A DNA stretch of 64,000 nt, taken from the NCBI GenBank assembly GCA_021733925.1, contig JAIPJY010000011.1:84756-148755 (forward strand). The letters are read 5' to 3'. Shown one piece after another: positions 17,493 through 26,771 of this stretch. The notes under the pieces were generated by a model, which saw nothing but the letters and a program-made list of their open reading frames with translations, ran no database searches and was not told where the DNA came from. The translations under genes and the position numbers were made by a program. The DNA comes from Prosthecobacter sp. GTDB lineage: Bacteria > Verrucomicrobiota > Verrucomicrobiia > Verrucomicrobiales > Verrucomicrobiaceae. Each line of letters starts with the position of its first letter. Within the stretch, counting starts at the first letter, position 1.

Positions 17493-18230
17493 ATGGCTTT
17501 CACACCCACACTCGAATCACGCCTCGCCGTCCGTGAGCAGCCATCGCGCTCGCATGTGATGCCGCAACGTTGGGAGAAGCTTGCCTTTTTACACTGGCGC
17601 TGGGATGTGGCGGAGATTCAGCGCACGCTACCTCCCGGATTGTTCGTGGATACATTTCAAGGCGACGCCTGGCTTGCCATCGTGCCGTTTTACATGCGCG
17701 GCATTCGTCCGCGTTTCTGCCCGCCTGTGCCCGGCATCAGCGACTTCCTTGAGCTCAATGTGCGCACCTACGTGCATGATGCGCAGGGTCGGCCAGGCGT
17801 GTGGTTTTACTCGCTGGATTGCAATCAACCTCTGGCGGTGTGGACCGCGCGGAACTTCTTCCATCTGCCCTATCAGCATGCCCGAATGAGCGCAAAGGTC
17901 AGCGATGGCTGCATTGACTACCGCTGCCAGCGGCGCGGAGAGGTGGCCGAGTCACGCTTTCGCTATCGCATCGCCACAGATTCGCAGGCTGCGGTGCCAG
18001 GCTCACTCGCATTTTTCCTCGCCGAACGATATCTGCTCTTCTCCCAGACGCCACGCGGCATCCGCTGCGGTCAGGTGCATCACACGCCCTACCCGCTCGC
18101 AGAGGTTGAGCTGGAGACATGGGATGTGAATCCGCTGCTGCAGGCCGGATTCGCTGACCCACAGCGACAGCCTGATCACATTATTGGCTCGTCAGGTGTC
18201 AGGGTGGTGGTGTATCCGCTCACCGCATGA
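17493..18230 (+). CDS. DUF2071 (YqjF-like) protein
   Basis: 245-aa cytoplasmic protein matching the DUF2071/YqjF family: the conserved opening WEKLAFLHWRWDVAEIQRTLPPGL, then AWLAIVPFYMRGIRPR and ELNVRTYV, plus the FSLDCN-type block (WFYSLDCNQPLAV). The biochemical role of the family is not established; an acetoacetate-decarboxylase-like beta-barrel fold has been suggested. Its 3' end overlaps the convergent gene by 11 bp. Confidence 0.85.
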   Translation: MAFTPTLESRLAVREQPSRSHVMPQRWEKLAFLHWRWDVAEIQRTLPPGLFVDTFQGDAWLAIVPFYMRGIRPRFCPPVPGISDFLELNVRTYVHDAQGRPGVWFYSLDCNQPLAVWTARNFFHLPYQHARMSAKVSDGCIDYRCQRRGEVAESRFRYRIATDSQAAVPGSLAFFLAERYLLFSQTPRGIRCGQVHHTPYPLAEVELETWDVNPLLQAGFADPQRQPDHIIGSSGVRVVVYPLTA

Positions 18231-18807
18231 AGACCGAGATACCTTTGTCAACAAGGGGCTTGGCGGCGCGCAGCTTTTTGTCGGTGGATGAGAGCTGCTT
18301 GTCGCCTATGAGATACTCCGGAACGTTTTCCGTGGAAGGACTGAAACGGATGCTCACTTTTCCATCGAGTTTGCCGCCTTCAAAGTTCGCATAGCCGCCG
18401 TAGTCCCAATCAAACCCGGCGATCTTGAAGGGCTTGCCGTTGATCTTCTCGATTTCTTCGACGGTCATTCCCGACTTGAGACCGTTGTCAAACTTCCAGG
18501 CCTTGCCCAGGACGCGGATGTCGAACACGACCTGCTTCTTGTCAGTGTCCGGATCCCACACGATCTCCAGTTCGCGATCCGTGCCCGCAAACAGTTTCGC
18601 GCCATCAATTTCCTCGCCTTCAGCGCCGGGAATTTTCTGCAGTTTGAGATTCTGCCTCCCATAGACACGCTCGATGTCCGTGGCGGTCATGCCCGGCTTG
18701 ATCAGGCCCACGCGCTTCCCGAGCACGATCGAGTTGTTCTTGGCATCGACCTCTTCGGCATGAAGAAAGGCGGTGAACAGCAGCAGGCAGGTGAGGATTC
18801 GGTGCAT
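18220..18807 (-). CDS. Unknown periplasmic protein with two SmpA/BLIP-like repeats
   Basis: 195 aa with a cleavable signal peptide (LTCLLLFTAFLHAEE). Two segments resemble the SmpA/OmlA-BLIP helix motif: VGLIKPGMTATDIERVYG and NGLKSGMTVEEIEKINGKPF, each GMT followed by a short helix, suggesting a duplicated small alpha-beta domain. Such domains occur in envelope proteins and inhibitors. No catalytic motif. Overlaps the convergent DUF2071 gene by 11 bp. Confidence 0.7.
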   Translation of the reverse strand: MHRILTCLLLFTAFLHAEEVDAKNNSIVLGKRVGLIKPGMTATDIERVYGRQNLKLQKIPGAEGEEIDGAKLFAGTDRELEIVWDPDTDKKQVVFDIRVLGKAWKFDNGLKSGMTVEEIEKINGKPFKIAGFDWDYGGYANFEGGKLDGKVSIRFSPSTENVPEYLIGDKQLSSTDKKLRAAKPLVDKGISVFMR

Positions 18808-18899
18808 GCCTCAAATACATCGGTGGGAGGTTTCTAAATCAAGCGCCATTTCCCGCAGAGGCGGGACTTCCGGGTCAATGTGCCACACCGAGTGCGCGG

Positions 18900-19655
18900 T
18901 CAGACGGAGTCTTTGCCGCGCCGCCAGCAGCGCCACCAAAGCTGCTTGACGGTTTCGACCGCATTGATCAGACGGACGTGCAATCCCACCCAGGTGCCGG
19001 CGTAGTGATGGATCGCATAGGAGTTCAGCCTCCTGGCAAGCACGCGACGTTCGTCCTTAAATCGCATGGATGGAGGGGCCGGATAAAACGGTTCGTGCGA
19101 ATGGATGATGATGTCGTCGTGATCGCGTGCGTAAGTCTCTGCCAGTTCGTCGAAGATCTGGATGGTCATGCGGATGACGTGAAAAGCATGCGGTTCGAAA
19201 CGTCGACGCTGACGGAACCGGTCAGTCATGGCCTGCATGATTTGCAGCAACAACGGGTGACCCACAGGTGAGGCAATGAACGCATTGAGGATGAACGGAC
19301 GTCCGCGCATGGGAATGCCGATGCCGCCATTCTCCACACCGATGGTGAGGCGGTCGTCCGAGAGGAGGGAGTCCAAAGGACGGAGCGCCTCGAAATCCAC
19401 GTCTGTGTAAAGACCGCCGAAACAGTGAACGTAAGCGAGGCGAATGAAGTCAATTTTGACGATTGGTGGAGAGAATCGGTGAAAGGCTTCCTCAAACTGC
19501 GGATAGTGTTCGTGGATCAGGCGATCATTGTCAGCATCGCTCCAAAGTCGATACTCCCAGCCAGGATGGTGCCTGATCCAGGAATCTTGGAATTCGAGCA
19601 TGGACGTAGGAACGTCAGCGGTCTTCCAGGACTGATGGATAATGCGGGGGATCAT
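18900..19655 (-). CDS. GT32-type glycosyltransferase with DXD motif
   Basis: 251 aa from the ATG at 19655 (MIPRIIHQSWKT), chosen because it overlaps the upstream gene's stop (ATGA) and matches the usual family start. It has the Gly_transf_sug/OCH1-like pattern: IPRIIHQSWK, then WSDADNDRLI, then IDFIRLAYVHCFGGLYTDVDFEAL with the metal-binding DXD (D85-V-D87). Such enzymes transfer a sugar from a nucleotide donor, with divalent metal. It is the last gene of a six-gene overlapping operon with three GT1-type enzymes, so it may add a terminal sugar to the same acceptor. Confidence 0.85.
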   Translation of the reverse strand: MIPRIIHQSWKTADVPTSMLEFQDSWIRHHPGWEYRLWSDADNDRLIHEHYPQFEEAFHRFSPPIVKIDFIRLAYVHCFGGLYTDVDFEALRPLDSLLSDDRLTIGVENGGIGIPMRGRPFILNAFIASPVGHPLLLQIMQAMTDRFRQRRRFEPHAFHVIRMTIQIFDELAETYARDHDDIIIHSHEPFYPAPPSMRFKDERRVLARRLNSYAIHHYAGTWVGLHVRLINAVETVKQLWWRCWRRGKDSV

Positions 19656-20917
19656 GGTTTGAGCATGGGCTTCATGCGATGTTCGAGCCATTCCATGAGC
19701 GCATCGACCGACGGACGGCCGCCCACCAAGAGCTCGGTGCATGCTGCGGCCTTTTGATGGATAGCGACGTCCTCCAGACAACGTCGCAGCAGTGGCAGCG
19801 CACGTTTGACGTTGAACTGACGAATGTCGATACTCACACCGGCACCAAATCGTTTCACGCGTTCGGCATTGTCAGGCTGGTCAAAAGCCATCGATACGAT
19901 GAACTGGGGAAGTCCCGCTCTGAAGCACTGGGACAGAGTGCCAATGCCACCGTGATGCACACAAGCACTGGCGCGCGGGAGCAGCACGCTGAATGGCGCG
20001 TACTGAACTGCCATAATGGATGCTGGCAGATTGTCGGGAATTTGAGCTGGATCACGACTTACAAATACCCCTCGGCAGCCGAGCTGAGAACAAAGCTCCA
20101 CGGCTGTTTCAAAAAATGGTCTGGCGTGCACATGTCCTGTTCCAAGAGTGAACACGACCGGTTTGCTTCCTGCCTCCAGAAACGCCTCGAACTCGGGAGA
20201 GAGAGCGGTTTCAGTGCGGAGGTCCTCCAAAGGGAAGTCCCACTGAAAGTAATTCACCGGCCAGTCTGGCTGGGGTTTGCCGTACCATTCCGGGAAGAGC
20301 GCCAAGGTCCCGTCCGGCGACGACCACCAGTCACGCCGGAGGTTTTTTGGGGGCTTCACCTTGTGCAGCGCGCACTGTTTCCGTATCTGCGGCATGGCAA
20401 AACGGTCATAGGGTCGTATGGCCGAAAGGAAAAAGCTGCGTGCGAACACTGGAAGCATTCTCAGCAAACGCCAGCAAGGGATGCAGCAGGAGATCTCGTG
20501 AGCGCTGATGAAAGCCAGGGGATGAAGCACCACGGAAACCAGAGGCAGGCCGTGCTTTTCCCGCAGCAGCGGCGCAACGAAGTTGTTCTGCGGTGAAATC
20601 AGCAAGTCTGGCAAACCTTCTCGCTCCACATAGGTGGCAAAGGCATCCGTGTAACTGCCGATGCAGTCGCCAGCGTAGGCAAAGCCCGCCTGAAAGCCTT
20701 TGTGTGCATCCCACAGCATTGAGTTGCTCAAGAACTCTTCATACTTGGCGTTCACCATTGGCACGTATTCAAGGCCTGCTTTTTCAGCCAACAACTGGAA
20801 GGCATCGACCCAGATCATGGTCACTTGGTGCCCACGCTGCATGAGTTGCCGGCCCAGCCAGATGTAAGGCAGCACATCACCCGCAGTGCCGTGAGGAAGC
20901 AGGATGATTTTACTCAT
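19652..20917 (-). CDS. GT1-type glycosyltransferase, copy 3
   Basis: 421 aa from the ATG at 20917 (MSKIILLPHGTAGDV); a longer in-frame start at 20959 is less likely. N-terminal GT28/UGT-like fold with HGTAGDVLPYIWLGRQLMQRGH, and the C-terminal nucleotide-sugar motif CVHHGGIGTLSQCFRAGLPQ with DQPDNAERV, like sterol/lipid 3-glucosyltransferases. One of three tandem paralogues. Overlaps its upstream neighbour by 8 bp and its downstream one by 4 bp, so it is cotranscribed. Acceptor unknown; the neighbouring LplT-like transporter suggests a lipid. Confidence 0.85.
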   Translation of the reverse strand: MSKIILLPHGTAGDVLPYIWLGRQLMQRGHQVTMIWVDAFQLLAEKAGLEYVPMVNAKYEEFLSNSMLWDAHKGFQAGFAYAGDCIGSYTDAFATYVEREGLPDLLISPQNNFVAPLLREKHGLPLVSVVLHPLAFISAHEISCCIPCWRLLRMLPVFARSFFLSAIRPYDRFAMPQIRKQCALHKVKPPKNLRRDWWSSPDGTLALFPEWYGKPQPDWPVNYFQWDFPLEDLRTETALSPEFEAFLEAGSKPVVFTLGTGHVHARPFFETAVELCSQLGCRGVFVSRDPAQIPDNLPASIMAVQYAPFSVLLPRASACVHHGGIGTLSQCFRAGLPQFIVSMAFDQPDNAERVKRFGAGVSIDIRQFNVKRALPLLRRCLEDVAIHQKAAACTELLVGGRPSVDALMEWLEHRMKPMLKP

Positions 20918-22187
20918 GCAGTTTTGGTTTTTCGCTGCCGGGGGTGATTTTTTCTTCAAGCCATGCCAGCAATGTGCCGATGTCTCTGGTGGCTCCGGTC
21001 CGGGCCATCATTTGCTTCGCGTTTTGCCGCATCTGCTGATCTGAAAGGCAGCGCTGCAGCAAGGGCAGGGCCTGCTCAGGTGAAAAGCGGCTGGAGCGGA
21101 TGCTCAGGCCAACACCGAGGCGCTCCAGGCGCTCCGCGTTGTCGTGCTGGTCCAGCGCCATGTCCACCACGAGCTGCGGCACTCCAGCCGCCAGACTTTG
21201 CGCGATGGTGCCGATGCCTCCATGATGCACAAACGCGCTGGCATGTGGCAGCAGCGCGCTAAATGGGGCGTAGGCAGCCACGAAAATGGAGGGCGGGAGA
21301 TCGGCGGGCACCTGCGCCGTTTTTAAAGTCAGAAAAACAGCGCGGCATCCGAGTTTTTCCGTCAACGAGACTGCGGTTTCAAAAAAACGTTGGGCGTGGT
21401 GGTGCCCCGTGCCCGGCGTGAAGACCACGGGGGGCTCACCTGCATCCAAAAATGCTTTCAGTTCCGGATCCAGCGGGTGCTCTGCCGCCATGTCTTCCAG
21501 CGGGAAATCCCATTGCAGCAGGTTTTGCGGCCAGTCGGGCTGCGGCGCTGCAAACCAAGCGGGGAACAGGACGAGAACGCCGTCGGGCGAGTGCCACCAC
21601 TGGCGCCAAAGACTCCACGGCTTGGTGACGCCATTTTTGGCACAGCATCTCCTCACCGCAAACAGAGCAAAGAAATCGAGCGGGTTTGGAAAAGCGAGAA
21701 CCGCCTTGCGCAGCCATATGGGCAATATACGCAGCCAGCGAAACGCCGGAATAACCAGCGGCACATCGTGCGGACTCACGAACATCATCGGATAGAGATG
21801 CACGCTCACCAGTGGAAGGCGCCGCTTTTCGCGCAGCAGCCTGGCACCGAAACAGATCATCGGTGCCAGCATCAAATCAGGCATGCCTTCCCTGGCGATG
21901 ATGGACTCAACCGCTTCGACATAATCACAGGTGGCATGACCCGCGTGCTGATAGGCCACCTTTGAGCCATGGCCTGGCCGCCACAAATTCGGGTCCTGCA
22001 ACATCTGCTCCGTGGCATCATTGCCAACGGCCACAAAATTCAGTCCGGCACTGATGACCCGCTTCTCGTGAATGCGCGCCGTGATCATGGTCACACGATG
22101 TCCCCGGCGCTTCAGCAACCGGCCAAGCCAGATAAATGGGAAAACGCTGCCTGAAGTGCCAAAGGGCAGCAGCAGGACATGGCTCAT
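20910..22187 (-). CDS. GT1-type glycosyltransferase, copy 2
   Basis: 425 aa from ATG 22187 (MSHVLLLPFGTSGSV), the start that overlaps the upstream stop (ATGA). Same two-domain GT-B architecture as its neighbours: PFGTSGSVFPFIWLGRLLKRRGH at the N terminus, WRQWWHSPDGVLVLFPAWFA in the linker, and FVHHGGIGTIAQSLAAGVPQ plus DQHDNAERL in the donor-binding domain. The shared WHSPDG-LFP-W-QPDWP-QWDFPLED block is common to all three copies, so the array arose by tandem duplication. Confidence 0.85.
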   Translation of the reverse strand: MSHVLLLPFGTSGSVFPFIWLGRLLKRRGHRVTMITARIHEKRVISAGLNFVAVGNDATEQMLQDPNLWRPGHGSKVAYQHAGHATCDYVEAVESIIAREGMPDLMLAPMICFGARLLREKRRLPLVSVHLYPMMFVSPHDVPLVIPAFRWLRILPIWLRKAVLAFPNPLDFFALFAVRRCCAKNGVTKPWSLWRQWWHSPDGVLVLFPAWFAAPQPDWPQNLLQWDFPLEDMAAEHPLDPELKAFLDAGEPPVVFTPGTGHHHAQRFFETAVSLTEKLGCRAVFLTLKTAQVPADLPPSIFVAAYAPFSALLPHASAFVHHGGIGTIAQSLAAGVPQLVVDMALDQHDNAERLERLGVGLSIRSSRFSPEQALPLLQRCLSDQQMRQNAKQMMARTGATRDIGTLLAWLEEKITPGSEKPKLHE

Positions 22188-23440
22188 GCGACGTGAATAG
22201 AGGGCTTCATGGTTGATTCGATCCACGTCAGCAGCAGTTCAAAGGAAGGTGCTTGACGCAGTTTGGCCGCACATCCTAGCGCAGCCTGACGAACCGTAAC
22301 ACCCTGCAGCAGTTGTTTCAACTCATGAGCCACGCGCTCGGGTGTGAACTGCCGCACGCTGAGACCTGTACCAGCGCCGAGGCGCTCCAAACGATTCGCA
22401 TTGTCGGGCTGATCATGGGCCATCGCCATGATGAGTTGCGGCACAGCGGCGGCGAAGCCCTGTGACATGGTGCCGATGCCGCCGTGATGTACAAACACTG
22501 CGGCATATTTCAGCAGCGTACTGAACGGCGCGTATTCGACGGTGAGAATGTCCGCAGGCAGATTCGGTGGCACCTGTTTCGGCTCACGCGTGACAAAGAC
22601 AGCACGACAGCCGATGCGCTTTACGGCTTCCGCAGCGACGGCAAAAAAGCGTGATGCCTGCACATTGGCGCTGCCAGGGGTGAAGACGACCGGACGCTCA
22701 CCGGACGCGAGAAATGCCTGCAACTCTGGCTGAAGCGCCTGTTCACTCGCGAGATCTTCAAGTGGGAAGGTCCATTGCAGCAGGTTCGCCGGCCAGTCGG
22801 GCTGCGGCTGCGCAAACCATGCGGGAAAGAGCGCAAGCACGCCATCAGGCGAATCCCACCACTCACGCCACAAACTGCGCGGTGGTTTGACGCCGTTCGC
22901 TTCACAGATGCGGCGGACTTTGGGAAGCGCGAAGAGATCGACGGGGTTCGGCAGTGAGAAGACCAGCTTTTTGAACCATATCGGAAGCATGTTGAAAAGG
23001 CGCATGGCCGGATGCAGCAGCGGCGTCTCATGCACACTCAGAAAAACTGCTGGCTGCAGATGCACGGTGATCAGCGGGATGCCGTGTTTTTCGCGGGCTA
23101 GACGCCCCGCGAATGCGGTGACAGGGGCCAGCATCAGATCGACCTTCCCGCAGCTTTCGATGGCCGCGAGATAGGGCACCACGGATTTGGCAGCGAAATC
23201 AAACACGACCTTGGTGCCAATGCCGGACTTCCAGATGCGCGGGTCGCGGATCATGGCCTCGAACTCGTCCCTATCCCCCAGCGAAATGAATTCGATGCCG
23301 GCTTTGCGCGCCTGCTCCTCAAACAGACATGCCGTGATCATTCTCACACGATGTCCACGTGCCATGAGCTGTCGTCCCAGCCAGATGAAAGGGAACACAT
23401 CGCCGGCACTGCCGAAGGGAAGCAGAAGGATCTCAGCCAT
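22184..23440 (-). CDS. GT1-type glycosyltransferase, copy 1
   Basis: 418 aa, first of the three tandem paralogues in transcription order. GT-B fold: LPFGSAGDVFPFIWLGRQL (N-terminal acceptor domain) and VHHGGIGTMSQGFAAAVPQ (HHGG at 318-321) with DQPDNANRL (donor domain). The start overlaps the stop region of the LplT-like transporter gene by 8 bp. Cytoplasmic-face enzyme using a nucleotide-activated sugar, by family analogy; specificity cannot be inferred. Confidence 0.85.
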   Translation of the reverse strand: MAEILLLPFGSAGDVFPFIWLGRQLMARGHRVRMITACLFEEQARKAGIEFISLGDRDEFEAMIRDPRIWKSGIGTKVVFDFAAKSVVPYLAAIESCGKVDLMLAPVTAFAGRLAREKHGIPLITVHLQPAVFLSVHETPLLHPAMRLFNMLPIWFKKLVFSLPNPVDLFALPKVRRICEANGVKPPRSLWREWWDSPDGVLALFPAWFAQPQPDWPANLLQWTFPLEDLASEQALQPELQAFLASGERPVVFTPGSANVQASRFFAVAAEAVKRIGCRAVFVTREPKQVPPNLPADILTVEYAPFSTLLKYAAVFVHHGGIGTMSQGFAAAVPQLIMAMAHDQPDNANRLERLGAGTGLSVRQFTPERVAHELKQLLQGVTVRQAALGCAAKLRQAPSFELLLTWIESTMKPSIHVA

Positions 23441-24722
23441 GCCTGCTATTCAGACTGCCGTGTACCCAGCGTTTCAGCAATGCAGGCAGCGCCTGCGGAC
23501 GTGACATGGTCACATAAATGCCGCCGACCACCGCACTGGCTCCGCAAAACCAGAAGATGTCTCCCGGCGTCCAGCCCAGGCGGGTGTTCAGCTCTTTTTG
23601 CAGCACAGCGGCAGCGCTGATGCCCACCCATGACAGCCATGAGGCCGCACCCTGCACCGAGCCTTTGCGATCTGCTGGCGGCCTATGCTGCAGCACTGCG
23701 GCCAATGGCACGATGAACATGCCACCGCCGATGCCCAGCAGGGTGAGGCATACGGTGAATGCCGATTTGGAGATGTCTGCCAGCCCAAGTGCGAAACCCA
23801 TCGCAGCCATGAGGAAGGCCCCGAGCGGGATGAGGCCATACTCCACATGATCCCCGCTCAATTTCCCCGCGAGCATGCTGCCCGCCGCCATGCCGATGGC
23901 GAGTGCGACCTGCAGCGCGCTGTTTTCCATCGGCTTGATGTGCAGCACCTGCTCCGCATAGAGCACCAGATTCATCTGAATGAGCACGGCGATGAAAAAG
24001 AAACCCGTGTTGCCGAGATTCGCCCGCCACAGATCGCGATCCTTGCGCATCCATTTAAACTCGCGCCACAAGTCGCCGAGGAAGTTGAGGCGCAGCGGCT
24101 TGTCCGGGCTCGCGGCAGGCACTCGCGTGATGCCCAGGCTCATGAACCAGCCGATGATTGCCAGAGCCAGCAGAATACCGCCCGCCCATGCCGGTTTGCC
24201 CGCAAAGCTTTCCGCCAGCCATGCTGCGGCCAGAGTGCCGAAGATCGCCGCCAGGAAAGTGAGCATCTCGATCACGCCATTGGCCCAAGAGAGCTTGGCA
24301 GCGGGCACCACTTCTGGCAGCGAGCCGTACTTGGATGCCGCAAAGAACGCGCTATGCACGCCCATGAGGCAGATGCTGATGAGCTGAAGGGCCATCCTGC
24401 CGGAGGCCAGTGCATAGGTGGCGAAGATCATGATGCCGATCTCCATCGTCTTCACGCCGATCATCACGTGCCGTTTGCTGAACCTGTCCGCCATCCAGCC
24501 GCCCAGCATGGAGAGCAGCAGAAATGGAATGGCAAAGTACATCCCGGAATCTGACACCAGAGCGTCGAGCTGCTCCTTTGGCAGCTTCTGCGCGATCACC
24601 AGATAGATGACCAGCCATTTGAGCACGTTGTCAGAAAAAGCCCCCTGAAACTGCGTGCCCATCAGGCTCCAGAAGCCGCGCTGCCAGCCGGATGTATTGG
24701 TCGGAGAGGAAGAATCGTTCAT
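23433..24722 (-). CDS. MFS transporter of the LplT/Aas type
   Basis: 429 aa from ATG 24722 (MNDSSSPTNTSGW), which overlaps the upstream stop (ATGA). About 12 hydrophobic segments. The early motif GAFSDNVLKWLVIYLV and GGWMADRFSKRHV are typical of the lysophospholipid flippase LplT and the MFS domain of Aas-like proteins. Such carriers move lysophospholipids across the inner membrane. In an operon with four glycosyltransferases it may flip a glycolipid or its precursor; this is inference from context. Confidence 0.8.
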   Translation of the reverse strand: MNDSSSPTNTSGWQRGFWSLMGTQFQGAFSDNVLKWLVIYLVIAQKLPKEQLDALVSDSGMYFAIPFLLLSMLGGWMADRFSKRHVMIGVKTMEIGIMIFATYALASGRMALQLISICLMGVHSAFFAASKYGSLPEVVPAAKLSWANGVIEMLTFLAAIFGTLAAAWLAESFAGKPAWAGGILLALAIIGWFMSLGITRVPAASPDKPLRLNFLGDLWREFKWMRKDRDLWRANLGNTGFFFIAVLIQMNLVLYAEQVLHIKPMENSALQVALAIGMAAGSMLAGKLSGDHVEYGLIPLGAFLMAAMGFALGLADISKSAFTVCLTLLGIGGGMFIVPLAAVLQHRPPADRKGSVQGAASWLSWVGISAAAVLQKELNTRLGWTPGDIFWFCGASAVVGGIYVTMSRPQALPALLKRWVHGSLNSRHG

Positions 24723-25402
24723 GCGCGTTTGGCGGCGGCTTGTTCGGGCGTGGGGCAGATTTTCTTCAACGCGAAGTGCGTCGGCACAAAGACCACGAAA
24801 GTAAGCAGTGCAAGCCACGTCACCAGATAAAGTTCCGGGCTCATCCATGTCTGCGGCTGGGCATCGTCCATGCCGAAGACGTAGTTCACATTGCGCGGCA
24901 GATTGGGGTCTGAAAGACTGGCACCAGCCTTTGGCAGCCAAAAGTAGGCCACGAGACACAAGCCCGACGCCAGGGCCGTCCAGCCTTTGAGCGCACGTTT
25001 GTCATAGCCCAGCCTGAACACGAGGAAGGCCAGCAGGAACGGCAGCCAGCCATGGAAGAGCGACAAGCCGCGCAGGAACAGCGGCTTGGTGCCATCAAAC
25101 ATGTAGGCCGTCATACCCGTCATTTTGAAGCCGCAGAGCTGCACGCCATAATCCAAGCACCAAAGCGCCTGCGGCATCAGGATTCCCACAGCTGGCAGCG
25201 AGATGAGCAGCGGGCTTTCCAACCACACTCCGGCAAGCGTGAGCAGCAGGGCGATGTCGCAGAAATAGAGAAAGTTCGTCAGGCCGTAATGGTACCAATA
25301 AACAGGAATCAAAGCCGCCATGAAAGCGGTGTAGGCGAGCTTGAGCCAGCGCGGGATCGCGGAGGAAGTGGGTGGTTTCATGCGAATGGACCTTCCCGCC
25401 AT
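24719..25402 (-). CDS. Unknown integral membrane protein, first gene of glycosyltransferase operon
   Basis: 227 aa (ATG at 25381 is an alternative, 7 residues shorter). Six or so hydrophobic segments, including LAYTAFMAALIPVYWYHYG, FLYFCDIALLLTLAGVWLES and LYLVTWLALLTFVVFVP. Aromatic-rich motif YWYHYGLTNFLYFCD is striking. I know of no assigned function. It heads the operon and overlaps the LplT-like gene by 4 bp, so it probably takes part in the same lipid pathway. Confidence 0.65.
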   Translation of the reverse strand: MAGRSIRMKPPTSSAIPRWLKLAYTAFMAALIPVYWYHYGLTNFLYFCDIALLLTLAGVWLESPLLISLPAVGILMPQALWCLDYGVQLCGFKMTGMTAYMFDGTKPLFLRGLSLFHGWLPFLLAFLVFRLGYDKRALKGWTALASGLCLVAYFWLPKAGASLSDPNLPRNVNYVFGMDDAQPQTWMSPELYLVTWLALLTFVVFVPTHFALKKICPTPEQAAAKRA

Positions 25403-25465
25403 TTGTTCAGACTGACCAATCGACCCTCTGTAAGCTTGTATTGAGAAAATGCATGAACCGGCGCG

Positions 25466-26641
25466 CTACTGGACGGCCAGGCAGACCATGTCGCCAGCGG
25501 CATTCCGCACGTAGATGTGACCGTTGGCAAGCACCGGCACGCTCCAGCAACGTCCGGTGAGCACCGAGGTGCGGGAGAGAGGCTCAAATTTGGCCGCGCT
25601 GGCCTTGGCGATGATGAGTTCGCCCTTGGCGGTCAGGATGATGAGCTTGCCGTCGGCAGCCATGAGCGAGCAGAAACCGACGTCTGCGGCGCTCCATTTC
25701 TCGGTCCCTGTGGCGAAGTCGATGCACTTTAGGCTGGCGGATTTGTCTGCATCGCCATCGCTGCCATACAGATGGCCGTCGATCAGCACGCTGGAGTTGA
25801 ACTGGTTTTTCATCACACGGCTGCGCCAGATCTCCTTGGGTTCGGCGGAGGCAAGATCAAGCAGGGCGCAGCCCTTGTTGTAGCCAGAGGAGATGAAAAG
25901 CTGGGTGCCGCTGAGGATGGGATCCGCCGCATTTACCCCGTAGCTGGTGGACCAGGTGTGCTCCCACAAAACGCTGCCATTGCTGGGATCGACGCCTTTG
26001 TAGGCGCGGCCAGAACTCAACACAACCTGCGCCTTGCCGTTTAACGTGATCGGATAGGGCGTGCAGTAGCCTGAGTTGGCCTTGTCGCTGGTCCATACAG
26101 TTTTGCCCGTGGCCTTCTCGACCGCCGTGCCGGCTTTGCCGACGTTCACGATGAGAAGCTTGCCCTCGACGAGCGGTGACCCTGCGAAACCCCAGTCCGG
26201 AATGTCGGCCTCGGTTTCCTTCTGGATGTTTTTCTGCCAGACGATCTTTCCTGTGGCTGCCTCAAAACACATCAGATCTCCCCAGCGGCTCAAATGGTAC
26301 GCCTTACCGTCTTCAATCGTCGGCGTGGCCGAGGTGCCGCCTTCGTAATACTTGTCCCCCAGATCGGCGGCGTAAGCGTGCTTCCACACCTGCTTGCCGC
26401 TCACGGCGTCGAAGCAGAAGACCGTGTCCTTGCCATCCGCATGCCCCGTGGTGTACACACGACCGGCAGCCACGGTGAAGGAGGCAAAGCCGATGCCAAT
26501 CTGTGCTTCCCAGACTTTTTTGACCGTCGTTCCGGCCAGTTTCTCATTCGAAATGCCGTCATGATTGGGTCCGCGCCAGATCGGCCAGTCGGCGGCTTGC
26601 AGGGTGGTGGCGGCAGCAAGGAGAAGGAGAGCGAGTTTCAT
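25466..26641 (-). CDS. Secreted PQQ-like beta-propeller protein
   Basis: 391 aa from ATG 26641; earlier in-frame starts would place extra residues before the signal peptide (LALLLLAAATTLQAA). The mature protein opens with WPIWRGPNHDGIS, a signature of planctomycete/verrucomicrobial PQQ-repeat proteins, and carries several beta-propeller blades (CFDAVSGKQVWKH, CFEAATGKIVWQK, EKATGKTVWTS, CIDFATGTEKWSA). Such proteins may bind PQQ or serve as scaffolds; no dehydrogenase active site is clear. Divergent from the TrhO-RluA gene. Confidence 0.85.
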   Translation of the reverse strand: MKLALLLLAAATTLQAADWPIWRGPNHDGISNEKLAGTTVKKVWEAQIGIGFASFTVAAGRVYTTGHADGKDTVFCFDAVSGKQVWKHAYAADLGDKYYEGGTSATPTIEDGKAYHLSRWGDLMCFEAATGKIVWQKNIQKETEADIPDWGFAGSPLVEGKLLIVNVGKAGTAVEKATGKTVWTSDKANSGYCTPYPITLNGKAQVVLSSGRAYKGVDPSNGSVLWEHTWSTSYGVNAADPILSGTQLFISSGYNKGCALLDLASAEPKEIWRSRVMKNQFNSSVLIDGHLYGSDGDADKSASLKCIDFATGTEKWSAADVGFCSLMAADGKLIILTAKGELIIAKASAAKFEPLSRTSVLTGRCWSVPVLANGHIYVRNAAGDMVCLAVQ

Positions 26642-26771
26642 GCGCAGGAATGGAGCGGGAACGGCCTGAAATGGCAAGCTTGATCTCGATTGCGCCCCAC
26701 TGTTCCATTCCTGCGCTGGAAGTGCTGTTTGCACTCGCCGTCCGCCTGTTCATGTGCTTTTTCAACCGCCC

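Noticed and set aside
18851-18866. Hairpin TCCCGC-agag-GCGGGA after the GT32 gene
   Set aside because: Short stem and no following T-run on the minus strand, so not called as a terminator.
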